This document shows positions 7,369 through 18,900 of a stretch of DNA of 28,476 bases, piece after piece. A program made the translations under genes and the position numbers. Source of the DNA: a virus; IMG/VR virus record IMGVR_UViG_3300021963_004731, positions 1 to 28,476 of that record, one strand, 5' to 3'. The notes below the pieces were generated by a model that saw only the letters and a program-made list of their open reading frames with translations, did no database searches and was not told where the DNA came from. Numbering within the stretch: position 1 is the first letter of the stretch; each line of letters opens with the position of its first letter.

Positions 7369-9912
7369 ATGCCAATATTTGGACAATACCAAGGGGGTGA
7401 CGCTTTCAATGTCTCCCAGAACATGGATGCTGTGCTTCAGCAACAGCAAGCCACGGCACAGGCGATGATTAATGTCGGTCCTGCTGTGCAGAAGACCAAG
7501 GAGGAGATGGATGTCCTGCGGAGTACTGCGTCATCTATCCTTAGCCAATACTCAACGGATGAAAAAGGTAAGCCATCTGATGCCGCACCTAAATACATCC
7601 ATGATATCTATAAGTCCATAAACAAGGAAGGTGGACTTGAGTACCTGTCAAAGAGTCAACTTATATCAGCCCTTGAGGGATACAAGACTGGTTCGATGGT
7701 CGAGGAACAGGCTCTCAATGTTCGTGCCAAGCAACAGCAGTATGCCGCAGGTCAGTTAGCCTTAAACAAGGCACAGGCTGAATGGGATGAATACCAGAAA
7801 GTTTTGCTGGCACATAAGTTGGCGATGGAGACCGCTGGAAACGGCACTAACTCTGCGTCTAACATAATTGATACTGTAGCCAAGTATGCTCCAGAAGCCG
7901 CTTCTGCCGCTACATCTTCTGTTGCTACATCGTTAATGCCTAGCCCAATGGGTGTTATTGCTGGTGTGGCTAAACTTGCGTCTGGAAACGGAGTGTCAGT
8001 CACGAATGCAGTTCCTTCTGCAACGCAGGGCATGTCAGCACCAGCCACGCCACAGCCTCAATCCAAGACGCTTGAGTACAAAGTTCCTGCGTCAAGACAG
8101 CAAGAGATGCTTGAACTTGAAAAGGAAAAGTTAAGGGCTCAACTTGAAGCAAAGAAAATAGAACTTGGTGAAATTGGTAAGACTCCTCCTACTGTTTCTT
8201 CTTATGTTCCTAGCAATCCGTTAACTACATCTTACGGACTTTCGCCATCTAATCCTATAACTGAAGGAGCAAGGTTGCTTTGGAATGCTACTTTTAATAA
8301 TGAAAATCCATCTGAAAGAGCCAAAAGAATAGAGGCTCAACAAACTAAGATTTCTGATGAAGAAAAACAGAAGACTAGATTGACCGCTGAGATAGCGGAG
8401 ATTACTGGCAAACTTAAGGCAATGTCACCAGAGGCTCCAGCCAAGCCAGAGCCAGAAAAGCCTGTTGGTGCTACGCCAGTTGCAAAGCCACAGCCGACTA
8501 TACAGGGAGAACTTGATAAGGCAAAGACTAACCTTTCTGCTATTAAGTCATCCGCTCCGATGAAACCAGAGGATGCGTTAAAGGATGGAAATGTCGGAAA
8601 GATTCATGCTGAGTTTGTAAAGCAGACTGGAAGAGCCTTATACACAGGGTCTCCGTTGTGGAGCAGAAAAGACATCATCAGAGACAATCGCTTTGATGCC
8701 ATTTCATCCGTATTAACTGACCAGTACCTTAAGGATACTGGAGTTGATGTTGTCAAGTTAGACTCAGAGGGTCAACTTACGCAGGACATAAAAAATGACT
8801 TCTATGAATGGGCTGATGTTAATTCACAGGAAGGCAAACTTGAAACTTTAAAAGCATTTGCTAAGTCAAACTACGACTCTTGGAAGTACAAGTTTGACAA
8901 CGCAGAAGCACAAGTAAAACTTCTTACTAATGCTGTCACCAGAGAGCAAGCGTCAGCAAAGACTGCTCCAGCGGCTCCACAAGCCGCTCCTACTCCTATA
9001 CCAGCATCCATAGCCCCTGCTGGCTCTACAACGGCTCCTGTAGCCACCCAGAGGCAGTTAAGACCATCTCCAGTCCTTCCTGTTGCCAGCAAGCCAGAAC
9101 TTAAATCTGACGATGAGAAGATTACGGAGGAATATGGTCAATTAACTAGCCGACTTAGAAGTATGGGGGGTGTTCCACTTAATTGGTCTGAGTCTACCTA
9201 TAGACAAATGAGAGGCTATCCGCCTAAGATTCGTATTGTCACAAGCAATGGTGTCAAACTTGTCGGAATCGGTGACAAGTGGGAAGTTATGCAAGATAAA
9301 GCCGCAAATGTTGGAGACCAAATTGCTCTACAAAAGCATGCTATCTTGATTGATTCTATAAGAACAGATAAACTTTCTACTAATAAATGGATATTCCAAG
9401 GAGATATCAGAACCACAGAGGCTAATGAGGCTGGTAAAGTTAAGGAGTCAGTTCTTGCTGTTACAAGAGCCGTTGATGCTCTTGACAGACTTATTGAACT
9501 TGGTGAAACTGGGCTTTGGGACTCTATTACTCCGAATGAAAAGTCTGGTGCTATCGAGGCTATAACCAACTCAGTTCAAGCGGCTGGTAGAACTGAAATT
9601 GCTGGTTCTGGTGCGTTTTCTGAACAAGACGCAAAGAAACTCGAAAGCATTGTTCCATCACTTGCTTCCATAAGCGGTGCTGTATTTAGACAACAATCAT
9701 TGGCTAAACTTAAAGAATATCGTGTTAGAATGGTAGAAAAGGCAAGAGGAATTGGTGATGCTTGGGGTTTCAGAGTTGGAGAAGCATCTAATTCTGGCTT
9801 GACACAGCAACAAGAAGCCCTTATCAGATTAAGGTATAACGAATATCTTAAACAAGGGGCTAGTCCAGAACAAGCGAAACAAGCCGCTCTTGCCGATGTT
9901 CTAAACAAATAA
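7369..9912 (+). CDS. Coiled-coil internal virion protein
   Basis: An 847-residue protein, rich in A, Q, K and P. It contains helical segments (QQQQATAQAMINVGPAVQK near the start), a moderately hydrophobic stretch at ~180-205 (SSVATSLMPSPMGVIAGVAK), strong coiled coils at ~242-270 (EMLELEKEKLRAQLEAKKIE) and ~323-352, and P/A-rich linkers at ~352-385 and ~525-570. The C-terminal ~200 residues look folded; the pattern AGSGAFSEQDAKKLESIVPS resembles a motif I associate with virion or ejection proteins of podophages. It lies between two other probable internal proteins, so it may belong to an ejectosome core. No enzymatic motif recognised. Confidence 0.6.
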   Translation: MPIFGQYQGGDAFNVSQNMDAVLQQQQATAQAMINVGPAVQKTKEEMDVLRSTASSILSQYSTDEKGKPSDAAPKYIHDIYKSINKEGGLEYLSKSQLISALEGYKTGSMVEEQALNVRAKQQQYAAGQLALNKAQAEWDEYQKVLLAHKLAMETAGNGTNSASNIIDTVAKYAPEAASAATSSVATSLMPSPMGVIAGVAKLASGNGVSVTNAVPSATQGMSAPATPQPQSKTLEYKVPASRQQEMLELEKEKLRAQLEAKKIELGEIGKTPPTVSSYVPSNPLTTSYGLSPSNPITEGARLLWNATFNNENPSERAKRIEAQQTKISDEEKQKTRLTAEIAEITGKLKAMSPEAPAKPEPEKPVGATPVAKPQPTIQGELDKAKTNLSAIKSSAPMKPEDALKDGNVGKIHAEFVKQTGRALYTGSPLWSRKDIIRDNRFDAISSVLTDQYLKDTGVDVVKLDSEGQLTQDIKNDFYEWADVNSQEGKLETLKAFAKSNYDSWKYKFDNAEAQVKLLTNAVTREQASAKTAPAAPQAAPTPIPASIAPAGSTTAPVATQRQLRPSPVLPVASKPELKSDDEKITEEYGQLTSRLRSMGGVPLNWSESTYRQMRGYPPKIRIVTSNGVKLVGIGDKWEVMQDKAANVGDQIALQKHAILIDSIRTDKLSTNKWIFQGDIRTTEANEAGKVKESVLAVTRAVDALDRLIELGETGLWDSITPNEKSGAIEAITNSVQAAGRTEIAGSGAFSEQDAKKLESIVPSLASISGAVFRQQSLAKLKEYRVRMVEKARGIGDAWGFRVGEASNSGLTQQQEALIRLRYNEYLKQGASPEQAKQAALADVLNK

Positions 9913-9913
9913 A

Positions 9914-12900
9914 ATGAATACAGATTCTCTTTACCTTTGGAACGCTCCAGAAGGTTCGGAAAACAAAGGGATTGAGGCTGTCAGAAACGACAGACTCGAT
10001 GAAATCCTTAACAAGCCTTTGACTGGTGATGACATAGCCTTGAAGGTTATGATGGCTCAGTCCGCTGGCGAGAACCCGAACTTGAGCATGGATGAGTTCA
10101 AGTTGTATGACGAATGGCATAAGAAACAGGTAGTCAACTGGTGGGAACTTGCCTCTGGTGGAGTAGGCACATTTTTTAGTGACATAGGTTCTGGTCTTGC
10201 GTCTCTCACTCCTTTTGGAACTGACAAGCAAGGCAAGGAGCGTACTATGGGTAGTGCGTTCTTAAACGCCACAACACGCCTTGGTCCTACGGCAACTGAG
10301 GCTCTTGGTCGAGGAACCAGAGATTTGGTTGGTCTTTACGAGGAAGCCAGCAAGAATCAGAATTCACCTCTGTACAACCTTTTCAATCCTAACGGAGATG
10401 TTTACAGCAGATTCGTTGATTTTCATAAACTTGCCGAATGGAGAGCGACATCACAGCGTATTCTTGAAGGTCGTGAGAATGTAGTTATGCCAAACACATC
10501 TGGCATGATTGGCAAAGATGTAAGCACATTATCACCAGAGGAACTGTTCAAGGTCAACAATGACTTGGCACAGGCAGGTTCGTATTTCTTAGACCCACCC
10601 GCTTTGATTACATTAGGTCAAAGCACATTCTTGAAGGCTGGTACTAAGACGGCATTGAGCGGTGTCATGGATGGGCTTGCTAAGGACGCATTAAAAGAAG
10701 GCATTAGCGGTACTGCTTCTGCGTTCAAGAATACTGCGGCACATCTTGATAAAGGAAAGATTTTTGGAGCGAGCCTTACCGAGAAACTTGGCAAGTCGTT
10801 CCGTGTCGCTGGCGAGGCTGTCGATAAGCCTATTAACTCCGTTATTAATTGGATTAAGACACAGGCAGACGAACTGCTTGATACCAATCTTCACACTACG
10901 CCAAACGCTAATCTGCGTATTACTGGACCGACAAAGGGACAGGCAGGTTTTGGTGGCTCTCTTATGGCTGGCTTGGGCATTGGTGCTATAGGTCTGCCTT
11001 ATGCGGCAAGCATAGTTCCCATCTGGGCTGTTGCTAACGCAGGTATCATCGGTGGCAAGTTCATAGAGCGACTGGGCGTTGAGATGGCTAATGGTGCTGG
11101 TGTTCTTGGACGCATGGGACTTGAGCAGACAAGCACAGGCAAACTTGCCAGAATGTTCTCCAAGTGGGGTCCGATGGGTGGCTATGTCGTTGATATGACA
11201 AAGGCTGTTGCCAAGTCTGGTGCTTACGGAGCCGCAATCGGATACCTAGCCAGCGGTGAGGAAGGTGCGGCACAGGGTCTTGGTGTTGGTTCAGCGATTG
11301 GAACAACTCACTATCACTTTGGCGTTGCTCACAATGTCATCAAGGGCAGGTCGAGGGACAAGATGGTTGCTGGTCTTATCAATAACATCAACGAACTCAG
11401 AAGCAACGGATTCACTCATAAGGCTGATACTGTTCTTAAATATCTGAGCGAAATACAGGCACAGCATGGTGACGATGGTTTCTTCAGAAACTTAGGCGTG
11501 TATCTTGCCGCTGAAGCAGACAGCCAAGTTGCCGTGTCATTCTGGGACAAGCAGGACTTCCTGCGTCTTAGGGATGACCCCACAGTTCCAGCCTCCGTTA
11601 AAGACGCTATCAATGAAGTAATCGGTGAAAATGGCGATGCTTGGAACGGATTGTTCATGGGACGCAACGGAAAGTCTGTCCCTTACTTTATTCACAAGGA
11701 TGGTCAGAGCGGAAAGACTCATATTATCATCAATACTTGGGCTAAGGATGTTGCTGGAAAGACCCAAGCGACTGGATTAAAGGGCGAGTTTTACCATGTG
11801 CTGGCTGACGCATATAAGGAAGCCGCAACCAAGCCACGCTTCATCGAGGAAATCTTTGAGGGCGTTGCCAGAACTCTGAACGGAAGCACCACGCCAGAGG
11901 GTCGTGCAAAGTTAGCACAGATGTTCAGAAATGCGGCTGACAACCTTTCGTTCTTTGGTAAGGATGCAAAGGCTCAGAAGGGCATGCCAAAGCGTGTCGC
12001 TAACCATCTCAAACTCACCAACGAGCAAGCACCCAAGGGCTGGGAAGTTGTCCATGTCGTTGGCAATGAGCGAGTCAATGTTGACGGATTTGAAAGACCT
12101 AGATACAGATGGATTGCAAGAGATGAGAGCGGAGCATATGCTGGATACGATATCTACGAGAACGCTAACGGAACATACCAGTTAAACAAGGATGGTAAGC
12201 CTGTGTCAAAGGACTTGCCATCGCTTGCTATGGCGATGAAGCAGTATCGTGAACTCACTTTTAAACCGAGTTACGAGCCTACACAGCAAGGAGAGCCGCC
12301 GCCCAATGTTTCTGGACAGAAGGAAAGAATTGTGCCAGAGCCAGAACAGCCAAAGCCTGTTGACCCAGAGTCAGTCGCTCCTACCAACGCTCAGAGAACC
12401 AACAGCGTCTATGAGGCTATCGACCTGTTTGAGAAAACTGGCAAGATTGACGGAGACAGATTCCATGTTCTTCTTGAGGAACTGGGCGAGTCTATCTTTG
12501 ACGCACATGAGGCTGAGATGCCGTTTGACTACATTTTCCTTGGCGGTGACTTAGGCTTTGCCAGAAACCTCATTGAAGAGGTCAAGCATAGATTTGCCAG
12601 AATCGTTGACAGAAACGGAAGACAGGCTGGATTCGTCCCAGACTTTGAAAAGCCGTTTGTCGATTGGTTCAAGGACATAGACGGCAAGGCTATCGTTGAC
12701 CCATACATGCGTAAACTGTTCAAGCAGTTCCTGCGTGTCCACAGGGAGCGTAGCATGAATCTTGATGGCTACACAGTAGACTTGTCAAAGATGTCTCCAG
12801 CGATGCTCAAGCAGTTTGTCGAGGACAACGGAATGGAGCATGAGTATGATGTCGATGACACTACTGGAAACTATGTCAGAAAGCCAGAAGAGCAGATTAA

Positions 12901-15900
12901 CGCTGAGATGCACAAGCGTTACCAGACGGCATCTTATGAACTGCTTGCGGCTGAGAAAAACGGCATAGCGACTGGATTCTTCTTCTACGCTTCCGAGGCT
13001 GATGCCCCGAGCCAAGGCTCTATGGACAGCCAGAACGAGGGCGGCATGCTCAAGCAGGAAGGCTGGAAGCAGTACAGAACTACCCAAGAGGACATCCTCA
13101 AGGCACAGAGAAAGGGTACGCTTCCTACCAAGGAAGAAATCGAGGCTCTTGTCAAACGCACAGGCGTATGGGGTAACAGAAACAGACCACGCACAGGCGA
13201 GATTGATGACCTTGTTGCCACAGCCAAGAAGGGCTCTATTATCTTCACAGGAATCCCAACTATTGAAGGATTCAAGATTCTCCAGAAGCACCTGCCAAAG
13301 AAGCAGATGGAGGCTATCGCCAAGATTGCTCCCTTAATCATGGATGGCGGAACCACAATGAACAATGTCACCAGAATCAAGTACGCTGGTTTTAGCCATG
13401 TTGATGATTCTGGAACTAAGTTGAAGCGTCCTAAGAATGAGTGGTCTGCCGTTGAGAAGAATATCGTGTTCTACGGCATGGAACTCAGAGCAACGCTCAG
13501 AAACCCAAAGAGCGGCAAGTTTGACTACAAGACTCCGCATGCCGCATTCCTTCTGCGTGGTGTCGATATCGATGTCCTGCAACGCAGAATCCAATGGATG
13601 TGGAAGAATGAGAAGGAGACCAGAAAGCGTTGGGATAACCTTGTCGATTTCGAGAAGGATGTCTATCGACTGGTGGAGAACTACTCAGCCAAGACAGCCA
13701 TTGGCGGCTCCAGATTCTTTGGTGGTGGTGACGAGGGTAAGGCTAAGAAGCGTCTTGCTTGTGCGGCTATCGGTGCTTTCCCGACAAGGAAGATGGTCGA
13801 GGGTCTTGATGCTGATGATGTCGAATTTGACCTGCCAGAAATCGACTGGCATCACTACCAGTTAAGTTCCTACGGCAAGGGCAAGAACGGCAGGGATATT
13901 CCTTGGACTAACATTCGTGCCGATGCCATCAGAACTGTGTTGGGTACTGATGACAAGATGCGTGTTCCTTATGCTGAAAGAGCATACTACAGAGCCCAAG
14001 AACTCTACCAGCAGAACAAGAAGACTGGTGTGAGAGAAGGCGAGGATGTCCCAGTCAATGTCAGAACAATCTCTCTTGATGTCTCTACCAACCCGCATAA
14101 ACAGAAATCTTTTGCTGGAGACCAGCCAGATATACTCTACAGAAATAGCACAAAACCGATGTCATTCTCTCCTTCAGACATTCTGAAAGAGATGCGTAGT
14201 GGGTCGGTAAAGATGGGTGCTAGAGCCGCACAGAACCTCAAGCAATTCGTCAAAGACAGCGTTGGGCATGACTCTGCCACGGACTCTGTGCTTGTCTACT
14301 GGCATGGCTATGTCAACGGAAAGCCGTTTGATGAAGTCAACATGGGGCAGTTTGGTCTTCACATCGGTACGCTTCAAGCGGCAATGAGCAGAAACTACAA
14401 GGTTGGTGATGCTAGAGGAATACCTAATGATGTCTCTTATAACAGCGTCATGCCTCTTGCTATCAACATCAAGAAGCCGTTGCAACTCGTAGATAGAGGG
14501 CTCTGGACTCCTCAGAATATCGCTGAGTCCATACTTGCATCAATTTCTCCAGACCAAAGAGACTCTGCTCATCCGAATGTCTTTGAGTCTTCCTCATCAA
14601 GAGCCAGAATAAAACAACAACTTGGCGAGATAAAGCCTTCAGATGTAGACTTCTTGACTCGTTTCATAGAGCGTCAGCGTCAACTTAAGTCTAAGAATCC
14701 AAACGCATACCAAGAAGCACAGATAGGTCTCCTTTCATCTGCTTCTCTTACTCCAGAATTCATAAGGCATTCCAAGGAAGTATACGCAGAGTCAAAAATT
14801 CTGCATGACTGGCTCAGAACAAAGGGCATAGACGCTATTTCGTACTATAACAGAACAGAGGGTAGTGCCTTGTCTTACATCATTTTTGATGGAAAGAACG
14901 CCAAGAACATCGCTGAGAATGTCGGTGAGTTCAGCCCAGATAGCATATCAATGCTCCGTCAACAGGCTTCCAGATACGGAGCCAAGTCAGCGGAACAGGC
15001 TAGGTCTCTTGAGAGCAACTACGAGGCGGCTATCAAGGAGGGCGATATCTTTGAGTCTATAGCCATCAAGAACAACTTCCTTGGAGATATGCCTCCTAAC
15101 ACTAGGATTGTCAGACAGACCGCTGAAGAGGCTGGCGTTCAAGGCGTGTCGTTAGACCAGTACAATGGTCAATTTGCAACAGGCACTCCGTTTGTGCTTC
15201 CGATGTTGCATGCCACAAAGAACAAAAGCGTTGCAAAGGGAGATTACAATCCTAACTTTGGTGTTGTTGGAAAAAGCGACATGTCTCACTTCAACTCCGT
15301 TTGGTGGGGCTCTCACATGGATGTTGCCAAGTACTTCAGAGATTTCCATGCCGCTAACAGCGGAAAAAACAAGGCTTATATTTCAAGAGCCCTTATAAAG
15401 TCAAAGAACCCTCTGGTTGTTGACGCAAAGGGTGAGTACTGGAACTCTAAGAAACTTAATATCAACAAGTGGCTTAACAAGGGAAGAACAGATGGTCACG
15501 ATTCTGTGATGTTCTTGAACATCTATGATGATGTCGAACAACCAAATAACAGACCTAATCTTCTTCTGCACAATCAAATCGTCCTGTTCCCAGAGTACGC
15601 CAACGATAGCGTTGCCGTGATTGATACCAACATGGATAGGCATCCAGTCCCCAGAGGACTGGGACTTGTCAACGAGGTTCCTATTGAACTTCCGTTCAGA
15701 CAAGAAGCGAATAAGTCTGGCAAGAGCAACGAGGAGGTCAAGCGTACTTTCTATTCCGCTGTCGAGAAGTTCGTGGAAGAGAAGGTCACGGACAAGACAT
15801 CGTTGCAGGAACTCATGGGTCTGCTTGACCCGACCAGAGGCACAGGAATCGTCAAGTCAGAACTTGAGTTCTTGGATATTGCTGGCTGGGTCGAGGAGCA

Positions 15901-18900
15901 GAAGAAACTTAATCCATCAAACAAAGCCAAGGTCAATAAGGCGGCTCTGCTTGAGTATATCAGAACGCACAAGTTTGAACTGCAAGAGGATAAGACCAAT
16001 AAGGCTTGGTACACCTTGCAAGGTCTTGACCCGAATAATCCTCAAGTTCAAAGCCAAGTCGAGGGTGGATATGAAAATTATACCCCAGCAAACAAGGGCT
16101 ACGATGAACTGCATCCTACCACAAACTATCGTGTGCTTATTCTTAGAGCCCCACAGGGAGAAGATTATGCTAGAGGTGCTGGAGGACATTTCCCAAATCC
16201 AGAAACCATCATAGCGTTTGCCAGAGTTGGTGATATTTATCTCGATAGGGAAACGGAGATGCCTTCACCTCTTCCAGAAGCACCCAAATTAGCAGAAAGA
16301 TTTGTACCAAAAGATTTTGATACTTCTCAAAATGCAATATCTGGAAAACAGCGGAAGAACTATACAAGTTTTGAATATAAATTAAAACTGTTTCTTAGGG
16401 AAAATCTTGGTACAACTGAAAAACTTTTTGAACAATTGCCACCAGAAATGCTTTATAGCATCATGGAAGCAAGAGCAAGATATACACATTCAGATGGAAC
16501 ACCAAGACTTAAGGAAGATGATTTAACTCAACTTGGGTTTGTTTTTGATTATCTTACCTCTGCAAGTCCAGAAAAAGCATTAAAAATTTTATATGGATAT
16601 AAATCAATCATAAATGACCACTTTCAAACAGGTGGAACATTTGCTTTTAAGTCAAAATGGAGACTTGAAACGATTGACAAGGATATTGCTATGATTGAAT
16701 CTCCAGATTTTGATAGTTTTGCTTTTGAGCATAAGTCAAATCTTTTTGCTATATTAAGAGATTTGGACGAAAGTCATATTGAAGCAGAAAATTCTTCTGG
16801 ATTTTATCAACCAGATGCTGAAAAGCGTAAACAGGGATTTATCAAATTTTTTGACCTGCTTAAGTCATTGATGGAGCCGTTGGATTTAGATGTGGTTGAG
16901 CAAACGAAATCCAGAAAGAAGATGTTAATGGTTTTTGAATCTCAGTCTGACACGGCTCAGAACATGCAAGCGAGGAATGACCAAAAACTTGAAAGTGTTT
17001 TGACTGAGGCTGATGTGGCAAGAAGAGATATTGTTCAGCAAGAACTTTCTGATTTAAGACATAAAGCCCATTTAGAACAATCAAGAAGACAAAGAGCAAG
17101 CGGAGACTGGGATAACCAATACACAATTGCCGAAATTCTTAGTCCAGAAGACTATGAACAGTTTAAGAAACTCAAAGAAGAGTTAAATAAATATTCTGGT
17201 GCTGAATATAAGAAAGTTATGTCCGAGAGGGAGTTTTTAAAGATTCCAGAAGTTAAAGCAGAGGTAGAAGCAAAAGAAAAACTTTTGGGGGCTTGGGATA
17301 AGTGGGAAAACTCAAGAGATGACCTAATGGATAGAGGTGACCTTGTTGACCAAAATCACAAGGAGGCTATCTTTAAAATTAAGGAAATGATTGGTGATGG
17401 AGATAAACTTAATGCAATAAATGATAGTATTCCTGGCGGTAAGGAAAAATTTATAGAAAATCTTGTTATTTTTATAGACAGAATGCTAAATGCACAAAAT
17501 GCAGGTAGTAAGGCTGATGCTAAAAGAATGACAGATAGATTGGCTGAGATAAAAGAATCAATTCTCAGAAGGGGGAATGTAACATTAGAAGAACTGACAG
17601 CAATTACTACAATTGACCAGTATGGAATGTTTATGACAGACCAATCAAGACTTCCATATTATGATTATCAATATTTCAGAGGACTTTTGAGTGAAAGACA
17701 CACAAAAAGTTATGAAACGGATGAAGCAATAAATAACATAGGAAATTCTCTTAGGAAACAAATATCAGATGCATTAAATGGTGAATTATACGACTACACT
17801 ATAACAGCACAAGGAATGTTTAAAACAGACGATTTCAGCAAAAGAAATCTGTATAGGATAATAGACGAAAAGGTTGACCAATGGCTTGGCACTATGGATG
17901 GTAATGTTACTGGAATGTCGGATATTGCCACAAAGGTGTGGCAACTTTGGGCTGATTATGCATTGAAAGACAAAAATAGCATAGCCTATACGCAATTTAG
18001 AGAAGCAGTTCTTAGAGATACTGTTAAGAAAATTGACCGCTATAAAGGTGCTATTCCATCAAAGAGTGAAGCAAGAATGGCATTACTTAGGAAGTTGGCA
18101 TCTAGTCGTGATACTGTTGTGACTGAATACATGCCATTCCTCCGCACAGAGGATTTCTCGAAACTCATGTTCAAGAAGTTGCTGAAGGAGATGGTCGATG
18201 GTGACTACGAGGGCATCATCATCATCCCACCAGAACTGCCTCAGAAAATTACTGGCGGTGACTCTAAGTATTACTACGGCACGATTCTTCCCAAGGTTAT
18301 AAACAACTACACCAAGAAGTTCGGTGCTAAACTTAGAGAGAACAAAAGTCTTCAGTCACCACTACTAAGTAATGGTGATGTTGCAAGCATGCTTAATATT
18401 GTTAGATACGGATTAAATGGAATAAGAAAGACCACAGGAAAAAACATGTTTGAGGCTATGAATGCTCTTCAAGACATGGCAAGAACTGTTTTGAGTCTTG
18501 ATATGGAGAACATGTCTTCTGACTTGTATAAAGAAATGCACGAAAAAGTCTCAAGTAAACTTGCTTCAGATGGGGGAATGCCAATAACTGCTGGCAGACA
18601 ATTACTTGATTTCGGAATTAATTCTATAAGAGGAACATTGCCAGAAGGTTACAAGTTAATACAGTACGATTTTAATACTAACGATTGGGAAATTCCTTCA
18701 TATGGTGTAGGTAATTTAGAAAAACAAGCCTCCCGCAAAGGTCTTATCCTTGATAGAACTCCTCAGATGGATGCCATCAAGGAAGGTCAACCGCTGTGGC
18801 AAGCGGCGGCTCGCAGGAAGAAAAAGGGTACTGTCGAACAGCCAGAGACTGTCGGTGACCTGCAAGGCAAGACTCCTGCTCAAGAAGAGCCTGTTGTTCC

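Noticed and set aside
15621-16214. 197-codon open frame in another plus-strand phase
   Set aside because: Arginine- and serine-rich shadow of the giant gene; the main frame continues with recognisable polyvalent-domain motifs.
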